Source: an uncultured Acidobacteriia bacterium (GTDB lineage: Bacteria; Acidobacteriota; Terriglobia; Bryobacterales; Bryobacteraceae). From it: 64,000 bases of DNA. Below the pieces are notes generated by a model. That model was not told the origin of the DNA. It saw only the letters and a program-made list of their open reading frames with translations, and did not search any database. The stretch spans positions 62,001-126,000 of the forward strand of contig CAIKMJ010000022.1 in the NCBI GenBank assembly GCA_903828455.1. The letters run 5' to 3'. Below, piece by piece: positions 47,526 to 57,090 of this stretch (its first letter is position 1; every line of letters begins with the position of its first letter). The position numbers and the translations under genes are program-made.

Positions 47526-47662
47526 CCCGCCGCTTCTGCACCCGGTGTCGCACCCCGTGTCGAGTCCCGTGAGGCACCCCGCTGCCCCCGCCAATCCATA
47601 AAGCGATACTATGTTCCACAGACGGAACTCCGTCATCGGCACTTCACAATCGGCACTTCACC

Positions 47663-49120
47663 ATGCAACGACGCGACTTCATGAAAATCGCCGCCGCGGC
47701 CGCCGCCGCCGGCACCCGGCTCCCGGGCCAGCAAATGCAGATGCAGATGCAAACGCCCATGCAGTCCTTCCTCACCCCCTCCGGCCCGCAGGACATTGCC
47801 AAAACCGAGTTCAATCTCCAGATCGCCCCCGTCACCGTCGAACTGGCGCCCAACCGCATCGTCAGCACCGTCGGCTACAACGGCACCTCGCCTGGCCCGC
47901 GCCTGCGGATGAAGGAAGGCGTTCCCGTCACCGTCAACGTCGTCAATGACACGGACGTCCCCGAAACCGTCCACTTCCACGGCCTCCTTATCCCTTCCGA
48001 CGTCGATGGCTCCGAGGAAGAAGGCACCCCCGTCGTCCCCCCGCACGGCAAGCGCAGCTACACCTTCACCCCCACCCCCGCCGGCACCCGCTGGTACCAC
48101 ACCCACACCATGTCGATGGACGACCTCCATCGCGGCAGCTTCACCGGCCAGTTCGGCTTCCTCATCGTCGAAGGCGCCAACAACCCCGGCAATTACGACT
48201 CCGAACACTACCTCGCCCTCCGCGACTGGGAGCCCTACTTCACCAACCAGTCCATGGATAACGACGATCTCGACGCCAACGGCCCCCAGCCCGAGCGGCC
48301 CGCCACCATGGACACCCGCCCCGCCGGCATGGAAGTCGCCTCCGACATCTACTCCATCAACGACAAAGCCCTCGGGGCCGGCGAACCCATCCGCGTCAGC
48401 CAGGGCCAGCGCGTCATGTTCCACTTCCTGAACGCCAGCGCCATTGAGATCCGCCACATCGCCCTGCCCGGCCACCGCTTCAACGTCATTGCGCTCGACG
48501 GCAACCCCGTCCCCGTCCCCGCCGCCGTCGATGTCTTAATGCTCGGCCCCGGCGAACGCATCGATTGCTGGGTCGAAATGAATCATCCCGGCGTCTGGAT
48601 CATGGGCGCTCCCGAAGACGCCGTGCGCGAAGGCGGTCTCGGCATCGTCATCGAGTACGCCAATCAGCACCGCACCCCGCAATGGGTCGCCCCGCCCAAA
48701 TCCAGCTGGGACTACACTATCTTCGGCAAGCCGCCCTCCGGCCCCGCCCCCACCGAACACATCGACATGTTGTTTGAAAAGGTGCCGCGCGGCGCCGGCA
48801 AGTTCAACAGCTTTACCGTCAACGGCAAGCCCTATCCGCATGACGACGAATTTGTGCTGAAGCAGGGCACGCGCTACCGCCTTACCTTTCACAACCGCAC
48901 CGACGACTCGCACCCGATGCACCTGCATCGCCACCAGCTGGAAATCGCCGAAATCTACGGCAAACCAACCTCCGGCGTCATCAAGGACACCGTCGTCGTC
49001 CCCACCTACGGTCGCGCCAGCGTCGACTTCATCGCCGACCAGCCCGGCCTCACGCTCTTCCACTGCCACATCCAGCAGCACATGGACTACGGCTTCAAGG
49101 CAATGTTGCGCTACGCCTGA
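47663..49120 (+). CDS. multicopper oxidase with Tat-like signal
   Basis: HFHGLLIP, WYHTHTMS, HPMHLHRHQ, HCHIQQHMDYG copper ligands. Confidence 0.96.
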   Translation: MQRRDFMKIAAAAAAAGTRLPGQQMQMQMQTPMQSFLTPSGPQDIAKTEFNLQIAPVTVELAPNRIVSTVGYNGTSPGPRLRMKEGVPVTVNVVNDTDVPETVHFHGLLIPSDVDGSEEEGTPVVPPHGKRSYTFTPTPAGTRWYHTHTMSMDDLHRGSFTGQFGFLIVEGANNPGNYDSEHYLALRDWEPYFTNQSMDNDDLDANGPQPERPATMDTRPAGMEVASDIYSINDKALGAGEPIRVSQGQRVMFHFLNASAIEIRHIALPGHRFNVIALDGNPVPVPAAVDVLMLGPGERIDCWVEMNHPGVWIMGAPEDAVREGGLGIVIEYANQHRTPQWVAPPKSSWDYTIFGKPPSGPAPTEHIDMLFEKVPRGAGKFNSFTVNGKPYPHDDEFVLKQGTRYRLTFHNRTDDSHPMHLHRHQLEIAEIYGKPTSGVIKDTVVVPTYGRASVDFIADQPGLTLFHCHIQQHMDYGFKAMLRYA

Positions 49121-49143
49121 TGTGAACTATTGATGTGAACTAT
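49118..49143. repeat. exact 13-bp x2 tandem duplication spanning the multicopper-oxidase stop codon
   Basis: tgatgtgaactat | tgatgtgaactat. Confidence 0.96.
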
Positions 49144-51029
49144 TTCCCGACCGCGATCCCCAGCGAAAGCTGGTGCAGCGCCGTCCCCATCGACTCGCGC
49201 GCCGCGCTCAGCGCCGCCGGGTCGTCCTTGTAGGTGAAGGCATTCGTGATGAAGCTCCGCGCCGCCTTCGTCGCCAGATCCGTGCGGCCGGCTCTCACCA
49301 GCGCGGCCAGGTATTCGTAGTCCTCCATCCCTTCGCGGATCAGCTTCAGCCGCATGCTGGGAATGGCGATCGGTTGCAGTCCGCCGATCTTGTCCACCGT
49401 GCCCGGATAGTACAGCGCGCCGTCTCCGTTGCCGCCCGCGTAGAAGAGGTGGTCCCACGGATCGTCGCCCCAGGCCTCGGTGCCGTAGTAGAGTTCGCCC
49501 TGGATTCGGTAAAGGTAGGCCATCCACTGGAAGATGCGGTTTCTCACCGGGGATGCATCCACCATGTAGGAAGGCCACGTGCTCGCCTTCGGTCCCGGCG
49601 TCCCTTTGTCGTCGCAGTTCTCATGCTGGTCGCACGACTGGTACCACCAGAGCTGCTTGCTCGGCTGCTTCAGCCATTCGTCGTAGGAAGGGCGCTGGTT
49701 CGTTCCGCGCCGCGGGTGAATATGATCCAGAACCGGAGTCAGAATATCGATGTAGTCCAGCACCGCATGCTCTTTGGCCATCGCGATGTTGGTGGTGAGC
49801 AGGATCTGCGTATTCGGAGCCGAGGCGCGAATGCCTTTGGCCGCAGTGCTGAACTGGTCCCAGGTGCAGCCCCCCGGCGGCTCGTCGCAGGCGTAAACGA
49901 AGTAGCCGTCCAGCCAGCCCCTGGCTTTGAAATGGCTGTCCCAGTCCTTCAGATCGGCGCTGTTCACGTTCGGCCGCACCAGGTTGGCGTATTGAATGGA
50001 AGTGAGCCGGGCCCCTTTCAGAATGGTGGGGAGCTTGCCTTCCAGCCCCAGCCCGTAGAGCGTATCGAACCGCGTCCACTGCCCGCCCGGCACGGTCGGA
50101 ATCAGCGCGATCCCGGACATACTCACCCGGTGATCCAGAAACATGGAAGCCGTGAGCACGTGCATGCGGGCGTTGGCGGCTTCGATATCGCCTCCCGCTC
50201 CCGGATACTTGGCCACCGCCGCCGGCCCCGCCGCCTGGCCCAGCGCGGCGTAGCCCATGCCGAATGCGCTTCGCAGTGTCGCCGTGGAAGGCAGCGTAAA
50301 GTTCCACACCTTCAGCCGCACCGGAATTGTGGCCAGCACCTTCGCGCCGTCCTTCACGGTAGCCGTGGCCAGATAGTAGCCGGATTCGGTCGCCGGCGGC
50401 ACAAAGACGTCCACCCACGCGCTGCGCGTCTGGTTCGGCGGCACGGTCTCCGGGAACGCCTTCCGGTCCTGATGGAAGTAGGGATCCCGCGTCGGAATCA
50501 GCGCATCGGGAATCTGCCCTTTCGTGCCGTTGAGATCCGACAGTTTGGTGACGTTCAGGTACGCTTCCCGGTAGACCAGCACATTCCCTTCAGCCGGAAT
50601 CTTCGCGCCCGACTTGCTGTTCACGAAATCGGAAACGCTCACGCTCATCTGCAGCGCCGCGGCCCGCGAACGCACGTGAACCTGAAAGCTTTCGAACTCA
50701 TTGCGCGCCGCCGCGATATCGGCCGTGCGGCCGCTGCCCGGAAACGCGTCGGGCTGGACCTTCGCCATCGAGTCCGTTACCCACACCGTCGGCGTCGCCG
50801 GGTCGGCAAACTCCGGCGCTACCAGTGCCGGCCGCAGCCGCTCGTCCAGCGGGTCCGCCACCTGGGCCGTGGCGGGAACAGCCAGCAGGACGGCCGCAAC
50901 GCCACTCACTGCCAGACTGCAAAGGATCGGGAGCCGCGCCCGGAGAGCCGCCCCTCCGCATGCACGCCCATTCGGGGAATTCGGAAAAGCTCGAAGCATC
51001 ACCATCAGTCTACAACCGGACGGCTTCAC
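49140..51029 (-). CDS. DUF4091 domain-containing (glycoside-hydrolase-like) secreted protein
   Basis: WDSHFKARGWLDGYFVYACDEPPG; GMEDYEYLAALVRAG C-terminal motif. Confidence 0.85.
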   Translation of the reverse strand: MKPSGCRLMVMLRAFPNSPNGRACGGAALRARLPILCSLAVSGVAAVLLAVPATAQVADPLDERLRPALVAPEFADPATPTVWVTDSMAKVQPDAFPGSGRTADIAAARNEFESFQVHVRSRAAALQMSVSVSDFVNSKSGAKIPAEGNVLVYREAYLNVTKLSDLNGTKGQIPDALIPTRDPYFHQDRKAFPETVPPNQTRSAWVDVFVPPATESGYYLATATVKDGAKVLATIPVRLKVWNFTLPSTATLRSAFGMGYAALGQAAGPAAVAKYPGAGGDIEAANARMHVLTASMFLDHRVSMSGIALIPTVPGGQWTRFDTLYGLGLEGKLPTILKGARLTSIQYANLVRPNVNSADLKDWDSHFKARGWLDGYFVYACDEPPGGCTWDQFSTAAKGIRASAPNTQILLTTNIAMAKEHAVLDYIDILTPVLDHIHPRRGTNQRPSYDEWLKQPSKQLWWYQSCDQHENCDDKGTPGPKASTWPSYMVDASPVRNRIFQWMAYLYRIQGELYYGTEAWGDDPWDHLFYAGGNGDGALYYPGTVDKIGGLQPIAIPSMRLKLIREGMEDYEYLAALVRAGRTDLATKAARSFITNAFTYKDDPAALSAARESMGTALHQLSLGIAVGK

Positions 51030-51064
51030 ACATGACCGCGCTCGGAGGTGTCAAAATACACGTG

Positions 51065-51856
51065 ATGACCGTTCTTCTCGTCAACGGCGAAGCCATCGAT
51101 GACTCCTCCGTCCGCCGGGAGACCGCCGCCCTGCTGGAACTGATGGCCGAGAAGATGGAAGGCCAGAACCTGCTGGCCGTTCAGCCTCGTGCCCGCGAGT
51201 GGGCCGAAGAGAACCTCATCGAATCCCTGCTCATGCGCCAGGCCGCGCTCAGCGACCCTTCCACCCTGCCTGCCGAACGGCCCGAGTCCGAGGAAGACGA
51301 AGCGCAACTGCGTGTGGAAACCCTGGTCGCCCGCATCACTTCCCACGCCGCGCCCCCGCGTCATAAGGACATCGTGGAGTACTACCGCAGGCATCGCGAA
51401 GACTTCCGCGAACCCGAACGCGTCCGCGCCGCCCACATCGTCCGCAACGTCGATGAGAACAACACCGAAGCGGCCGCCCGCGCCGCCATCGAACACGCGC
51501 GCGACGAACTGACAAAGGGCCGCCCGTTTGCCGAAGTTGCCGATGAGCTGTCCGATTGCCCCGGCAAAGGCGGCGCGCTCGACCTCTTTCCCCGCGGCGA
51601 AATGGTGCCTGAATTCGATGACGTCGTCTTCGCCCTTGCCGTGAACGAAGTCAGCGGCATCTTCCGCACCGAATTCGGCTTCCACATCGCCACCGTCCTC
51701 GAACGCCACCCCGCCGGCATCAGTCCGCTGGAGAGCGTGAGCGATCGCATCGCGGCCCTGCTCCTCGACGAGAAGAAGGCGAAGCGCCTGCACCAGTATG
51801 TCGATAACCTGCGCGCCCGGGCCGTCATCCGGCGAGGAGCCTTTTCGGCGTCATGA
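51065..51856 (+). CDS. parvulin-type peptidylprolyl isomerase
   Basis: RVRAAHIVRNVDENN...PFAEVADELSDCPGKGGALDLFPRGEMVPEFDDVVFAL. Confidence 0.92.
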   Translation: MTVLLVNGEAIDDSSVRRETAALLELMAEKMEGQNLLAVQPRAREWAEENLIESLLMRQAALSDPSTLPAERPESEEDEAQLRVETLVARITSHAAPPRHKDIVEYYRRHREDFREPERVRAAHIVRNVDENNTEAAARAAIEHARDELTKGRPFAEVADELSDCPGKGGALDLFPRGEMVPEFDDVVFALAVNEVSGIFRTEFGFHIATVLERHPAGISPLESVSDRIAALLLDEKKAKRLHQYVDNLRARAVIRRGAFSAS

Positions 51857-52824
51857 GCGATCTGCTCCGTGCCAAAGCCTGCTGCGCTCCCACGCGGGCC
51901 CGCGCCAGCCAGCTGGTCGATTCGAAGCTCACCTCCGCGTCCCGCCTGCGCGCCCGGTCCGGTTCCACCGACGGCATGGTGAAGCTTGCCGGCGGCCCGT
52001 TCCTCATGGGCACCGATTCGCCCGAAGCGTTCCCGTCCGATGGCGAAGGCCCGGTGCGTGAAGTCTTCGTCGATCCCTTTTACATCGACATCGATCCGGT
52101 CACCAACCACCGCTTCGCCGCCTTCGTCCGCGCGACCGGCTACCGGACCGAAGCCGAGCGCATCGGCTGGTCGTTCGTCTTCGCGGGACACATTCCGCCC
52201 GACCGCTACAAAGAGCTTGTCGTGCGCACGCAGCCCGGCCTGCCCTGGTGGTGCCACATCAAAGGCGCCTGCTGGAACCATCCCTTCGGCCCCGATTCCA
52301 CCATCGCGAATCGCGACGTCTACCCGGTTGTCCACATCAGCTGGAACGACGCCGCCGAATACTGCCGCTGGGCCGGCAAGCGCCTGCCGACCGAGGCCGA
52401 GTGGGAATACGCGGCCCGCGGCGGCCTCGTGCAGAAGACCTATCCCTGGGGCGATGAACTGACCCCCGGCGGCAAACATCTCTGCAACATCTGGCAGGGC
52501 GAGTTTCCGCTTCACGATACAGCCGAAGACGGCTACTCGTTCGTTGCGCCGGTCGACGCGTTCCCGCCCAACGGCTTCGGCCTCAATCTGATCACCGGCA
52601 ACGCGTGGGAATGGTGCAGCGACTGGTTCGATCCGCTCTATCACGCCACCGCCACGCGCACCAACCCCGTGGGACCGGCCTCCGGCACCACGCGCGTCCT
52701 GAAAGGCGGCTCGTATCTTTGCCACCGGTCATACTGCAACCGTTACCGCGTGGCCGCGCGGACGTCGAACACGCCGGACAGCGCCACCACGCACATGAGC
52801 TTCCGGTGCGCCCGCGATATATGA
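51853..52824 (+). CDS. formylglycine-generating enzyme (SUMF1-type sulfatase-modifying factor)
   Basis: VKLAGGPFLMGTDSPEAFPSDGEGPVREVFVDPFYIDIDPVTN; catalytic-Cys region GGSYLCHRSYCNRYRVAART. Confidence 0.95.
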   Translation: MSDLLRAKACCAPTRARASQLVDSKLTSASRLRARSGSTDGMVKLAGGPFLMGTDSPEAFPSDGEGPVREVFVDPFYIDIDPVTNHRFAAFVRATGYRTEAERIGWSFVFAGHIPPDRYKELVVRTQPGLPWWCHIKGACWNHPFGPDSTIANRDVYPVVHISWNDAAEYCRWAGKRLPTEAEWEYAARGGLVQKTYPWGDELTPGGKHLCNIWQGEFPLHDTAEDGYSFVAPVDAFPPNGFGLNLITGNAWEWCSDWFDPLYHATATRTNPVGPASGTTRVLKGGSYLCHRSYCNRYRVAARTSNTPDSATTHMSFRCARDI

Positions 52825-52882
52825 AGCCCGGAAGCACCCGCGCGGCGCATATAATGTCCACTGACATCCGGCAAGGAGCAAC

Positions 52883-54283
52883 ATGACAGACAGACGCACA
52901 TTCCTCAAGGCGGCCATTGCAGCCACGGCCCTCGGAGCCGCGAAGTCGGTCTTTGCGGCGCGGCCGGCGCGGCCGAACATCGTCTTCATCCTGGCCGACG
53001 ATGCCGGCTATGGCGATCTGAGCTGCTTCGGGCGGCCCGATTACAAGACGCCGGTTCTCGACAACCTGGCGAAAGAAGGCATCAAATTCACCGACAACTA
53101 CTCGGCGCCCGTCTGTACGCCGAGCCGTGTTGCGTACCATACCGGCCGCTATCCGCATCGTCTGGAAGTTGGTCTGCGCGAGCCGCTCACGGACGCCAAT
53201 ATGACGCTCGGCATCCCGCCCGGCCACCCGACCGTGGCCTCGCTGCTGAAGGGCAACGGGTACGCGACCACGCACATCGGCAAGTGGAATCTCGGCAACA
53301 CGGTTGAATTCGGCCCGACCACGCACGGCTTCGATGAATTCTTCGGCTTCCTCGCCTCCGCGTCGGATTACTACACGCACAAGAACACTTCCGGCAAGGT
53401 CGACCTCTGGGAAAACGACAAGCCCGCCAACAAGGAAGGCTACCTCACGGACCTGTTCACCGAGCGCGCCGTCGAAGTCATCAAGCGGAAGCACGACAAG
53501 CCCTTCTTCCTCAGCCTCTGCTACAACGCGCCGCACTGGCCGTGGGAAGGGCCGAACGAAAAGCCCGAAGACCACATCGGCGGCATGCAGGGCGGCGGCT
53601 CGCAGCCCAAGTACGCCGAGATGATGAAGGCCATGGACTCGGGAATCGGGAAAGTGCTGGCCGCGCTGAAGGCCGCTAATCTCGACAGGAACACGCTGGT
53701 GGTGTTCGACAGCGATAACGGCGGCGAACGCTGGTCGTACAACTGGCCGTTCTCCGGAATGAAGAATTCACTGCTCGAAGGCGGCATCCGCGTGCCGGCC
53801 ATCGCGCGCTGGACGGGTGTGATCCCGCCCGGCAGATCCACCAATCAGGTGTCGTTCATCTTCGACTGGTCGGCCACCTTCCTCGATGCGACCGGCACGA
53901 AAGACGATCCGAAGTATCCGTTCGACGGCGTCAGTCTGCTGGGCGTCTGCACCGGAGAGAAGCCAGTCTTCGACCGCCCCGTGTTCTTCCGGACCGCGCC
54001 GCGCGGCACCGTGGCCGCCATGGGAGCGATGCGCCTCGGCAAGTGGAAGTTCCTCATCGAGGGAACGCAGGAACACCTGTATGACCTGACCGTCGATCCA
54101 GGTGAAAAGGCCGACGTGAAGGCGCAGCATGCCGATATCTACGCCAGCATGAAGGCCGAGTACGACAAGTGGAACGCGCAGATGCTGCCCAATCCGGCGG
54201 CGGGCGCGGGCAGAGGCGGCGATGCAGCCGCGGCGGGCGCGGGCCGGGCGGGGCGCGGCGCGGCGGCAGCAACACCCGAGTAA
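52883..54283 (+). CDS. arylsulfatase (type I, Cys-type) with Tat-like signal
   Basis: NIVFILADDAGYGDLSCFG; active site SAPVCTPSRVAYHTGRYPHR. Confidence 0.96.
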   Translation: MTDRRTFLKAAIAATALGAAKSVFAARPARPNIVFILADDAGYGDLSCFGRPDYKTPVLDNLAKEGIKFTDNYSAPVCTPSRVAYHTGRYPHRLEVGLREPLTDANMTLGIPPGHPTVASLLKGNGYATTHIGKWNLGNTVEFGPTTHGFDEFFGFLASASDYYTHKNTSGKVDLWENDKPANKEGYLTDLFTERAVEVIKRKHDKPFFLSLCYNAPHWPWEGPNEKPEDHIGGMQGGGSQPKYAEMMKAMDSGIGKVLAALKAANLDRNTLVVFDSDNGGERWSYNWPFSGMKNSLLEGGIRVPAIARWTGVIPPGRSTNQVSFIFDWSATFLDATGTKDDPKYPFDGVSLLGVCTGEKPVFDRPVFFRTAPRGTVAAMGAMRLGKWKFLIEGTQEHLYDLTVDPGEKADVKAQHADIYASMKAEYDKWNAQMLPNPAAGAGRGGDAAAAGAGRAGRGAAAATPE

Positions 54284-54286
54284 AGG

Positions 54287-54322
54287 ACAGGCCCGCTGAC
54301 GACGCTGCCGCCTGGGGCCTGT
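54287..54322 (+). terminator. stem-loop downstream of sulfatase (no clear U-tract)
   Basis: ACAGGCCC ... GGGCCTGT, 8-bp perfect stem starting 4 nt after the stop codon. Confidence 0.35.
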
Positions 54323-54440
54323 TGTCGATTCGCCATGTTTGCGCGCCCGGTGAGGATGCGGCATGTGCCACTCATGCACGGCGAAAGGGTGTGCAAACGG
54401 CATCGACGCGCCAGTCGGGGTGCCAGGCGCAGTTCGTATA

Positions 54441-55568
54441 ATGCAGTTTCCAGTGAAAGACGGGACTGACATGTCCATAAGCGGTCGCGACGAGCGTAGT
54501 GCCGCCTTTTCCGCGCCATCCGAAGGCCGTGAGCGAGCGGCCGCGGTTCCTCCTCCGGCGAACGATGATTCCAGGAGATTGGCCGTGGCGGCCGGCGGAT
54601 TTCTGCTGGGATTCGTGTTGCTGTGGTGCTGCTTCTATCTTTTCTACAAGGGCTTCCCGTACGTTCGGCCCGGCGCCGACCAGGTGACGGAATTCAAGCT
54701 GCGGCTGGTCCGGGAGGGGCATCCGTTCTCATCCGGCCATAAGCGTTTGCGCATGATGGCATTCGGTGACAGCAAGACCCTGGCCGGCTTCGTGCCGGAC
54801 GTGTTCGAACGGACGATGGCGCTGGAGGGCATTGCGGTCGAATCCTACAATCTCGGGCTGCCCGGCGATGTTAAGTATGTGTCGCGGCTTGAGACACTGA
54901 TCGCCCGCGGGGAGGCGCCCGACGTCGCGCTGCTTAGCTTTGCATGGCCGGATACCGATGAGGCAAAACCGGATGCGTTCCACTTCATCGCCGACGACGA
55001 TGTGGTGATGACGCGGATCTTTCCGTTTCGCCGGTTGCCGCGGGATCTGTTTGTCTTCGCGGGTCTCGCGCGGGCGCGGGGAGGGGCGCTGGCGTTCTAC
55101 CGGGAGGCAGAGAGCATTCTGCGCCAGGTCGAGACCGACAGAGGCTATTACTTCATTTCCGGACAAAGCCACTACCCGGGCGACCGGCTGCCCGATGACT
55201 ACAAGGATGCGGACGACACTCCGGCGCTGGCCGAAGTCCGCCACGCGGCCACCAACACGGAAACGTTCCGCCGGCTCAGCCGCGAGCTCGCGGACCACCA
55301 CATTCGCTGCGTCTTCACGCCGCGCTACTTCCGCGAAGGGCAGCGCGCGCCCGTGCCGGACAGCAATACGGCACTGGCGGCTACGCTGAAGGGCAGCGCG
55401 ACCTTCACGCAGGCCGGGCCCGATTACTATCTCTATCCCAACCGCTACTTCTCCGATACGGCGCATCTGAATCGCGAAGGGGCGGCAATCTACACTCGTC
55501 AGCTTGGCGAGCTCATGGCCGGCTGGCTGCGGGAAAACGGGAAGCAGAGCGACGGCCATGCTTTTTAA
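54441..55568 (+). CDS. SGNH/AlgJ-like membrane-anchored hydrolase partner of MBOAT
   Basis: RMMAFGDSKTLAGFVPDVFERTMALEGIAVESYNLGLPGDVKY; C-terminal DTAHLNREGAAIYTRQL. Confidence 0.78.
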   Translation: MQFPVKDGTDMSISGRDERSAAFSAPSEGRERAAAVPPPANDDSRRLAVAAGGFLLGFVLLWCCFYLFYKGFPYVRPGADQVTEFKLRLVREGHPFSSGHKRLRMMAFGDSKTLAGFVPDVFERTMALEGIAVESYNLGLPGDVKYVSRLETLIARGEAPDVALLSFAWPDTDEAKPDAFHFIADDDVVMTRIFPFRRLPRDLFVFAGLARARGGALAFYREAESILRQVETDRGYYFISGQSHYPGDRLPDDYKDADDTPALAEVRHAATNTETFRRLSRELADHHIRCVFTPRYFREGQRAPVPDSNTALAATLKGSATFTQAGPDYYLYPNRYFSDTAHLNREGAAIYTRQLGELMAGWLRENGKQSDGHAF

Positions 55569-57009
55569 TACATTTCAGTTTCTCGTCTTCTTCGTTGTTG
55601 TCCTGACGGTGTTTTTTGCGCTTCCCGCGCGCTGGCGCCACCCTTTTCTGCTGGCCGCCAGCTATTACTTCTACATGTGCTGGAGCACCGGTTACATCCT
55701 CGTGATCTGGGCCATCACGCTGGTGGACTTTGCCGTCGGACTGCTGATTGAAAAGAGCGAGACACTGCTGTCGCGGCGTCTGCTGCTGGGGGGCAGCATC
55801 GTCTGCAACTTCGGTCTGCTGTTCGTACTGAAGTACGCCGATTTTTTCGGGGCCACGCTGAATTCAGCGGGGAGCCGGCTGGGGTTGCCGGTGCACATTC
55901 CGGCACTGCATCTGCTGCTTCCGGTCGGCATCTCTTTTCACACGTTCCAGGCGGTCAGCTACACGATTGAGGTTTACCGAAGGCGGGTTCCGGCCGAGCG
56001 GGACCTGATGAAGTACGCGCTCTATGTGGCGATCTTTCCCCAGATGGTGGCGGGGCCGATCGAGCGGCCTTATAACCTCCTGCCGCAGCTCGATCCGGGG
56101 AAGCGAGTGAGCTTCGAAAGATTCCGTTCCGGACTGCAGACCGCGCTCTGGGGCCTGTTCAAAAAGGCCGTGATCGCCGACCTGTTTTCTTCCGCCGTGG
56201 CAAAGGTGTACGCCTCACCGCAGCGCTTCCCCGGCCCGATACTCGCAATCGCCACGTTCCTGTTCTCCATTCAGATTTACTGCGATTTTTCGGGCTACTC
56301 CGATATCGCCATCGGCATCGCGCGCATGATGGGCTACGATCTGATGATCAATTTCCGCACGCCGTATTTCGCCCGATCGATTGCGGAGTTCTGGCAACGG
56401 TGGCACATTTCTCTTTCGACCTGGTTTCGCGACTATCTGTACATCCCGCTGGGTGGCAATCGTGTGGCGGCCGCGCGCTGGTACGTCAACATCGTCATCG
56501 TGTTTCTGATCAGCGGGTTGTGGCACGGGGCGAACTGGACCTTCGTTCTTTGGGGCGCAGTGCATGGCTTTTATCTGATCGTCGGCGCGGCAACCAGCGG
56601 GCTCCGCGGGCGGCTGAACCTGGCGCTTGGCGTGGTTAACTGGCCGCTGCTTCATCGCGCCGCGCAGACGGGGGTGACGTTCCTGCTGGCGACGGCGGCG
56701 TGGGTCTTCTTTCGCGCGAACTCGGCGCGGGACGCAGTTTACATCCTCCGGCACATTGCGGGTGCCGGGCAGTTTCATCTGACCGATTTATACGGGCTGG
56801 GCGGACTCTTTCGCTTCGAATGGGTGCTGGCCGCGCTGCTGGTGGTTGTGTTGTTCAGCGTGGAGTGGATGATTGTGGCGAGGCCTCCGCTGATCCTGCG
56901 ATTGTGGTCGGAACGGGTGTTCCGGTGGTCGGCGTATTATGCCTGTATTTTCGGCATTGTCTGTTTTGGCGTGTTCAGCCAGGTTCAGTTCATCTATTTT
57001 CAGTTCTGA
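55558..57009 (+). CDS. MBOAT family O-acyltransferase
   Basis: MLFNTFQFLVFFVVVL; FWQRWHISLSTWFRDYLYIPLGGNR; LWHGANWTFVLWGAVHG. Confidence 0.96.
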   Translation: MLFNTFQFLVFFVVVLTVFFALPARWRHPFLLAASYYFYMCWSTGYILVIWAITLVDFAVGLLIEKSETLLSRRLLLGGSIVCNFGLLFVLKYADFFGATLNSAGSRLGLPVHIPALHLLLPVGISFHTFQAVSYTIEVYRRRVPAERDLMKYALYVAIFPQMVAGPIERPYNLLPQLDPGKRVSFERFRSGLQTALWGLFKKAVIADLFSSAVAKVYASPQRFPGPILAIATFLFSIQIYCDFSGYSDIAIGIARMMGYDLMINFRTPYFARSIAEFWQRWHISLSTWFRDYLYIPLGGNRVAAARWYVNIVIVFLISGLWHGANWTFVLWGAVHGFYLIVGAATSGLRGRLNLALGVVNWPLLHRAAQTGVTFLLATAAWVFFRANSARDAVYILRHIAGAGQFHLTDLYGLGGLFRFEWVLAALLVVVLFSVEWMIVARPPLILRLWSERVFRWSAYYACIFGIVCFGVFSQVQFIYFQF

Positions 57010-57090
57010 CGCCGGAAGCCGACGGCGGCAGCGCCGTTGTCATGCAATATTCACACACGGGTCCGGGCCTTTTTTTGTATCATTCCTGCA

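Noticed and set aside
47275-47619. Minus-strand ORF with FEKTNPS/IEKTNPS repeats as a real protein
   Set aside because: The same nucleotide repeats also look repeat-like in a second frame (KKRTQ), and no RBS or domain supports translation; treated as a nucleotide repeat.
57037-57080. T-run after MBOAT as an intrinsic terminator
   Set aside because: GGTCCGGGCC next to the T7 run does not form a convincing stem-loop with a usable loop.
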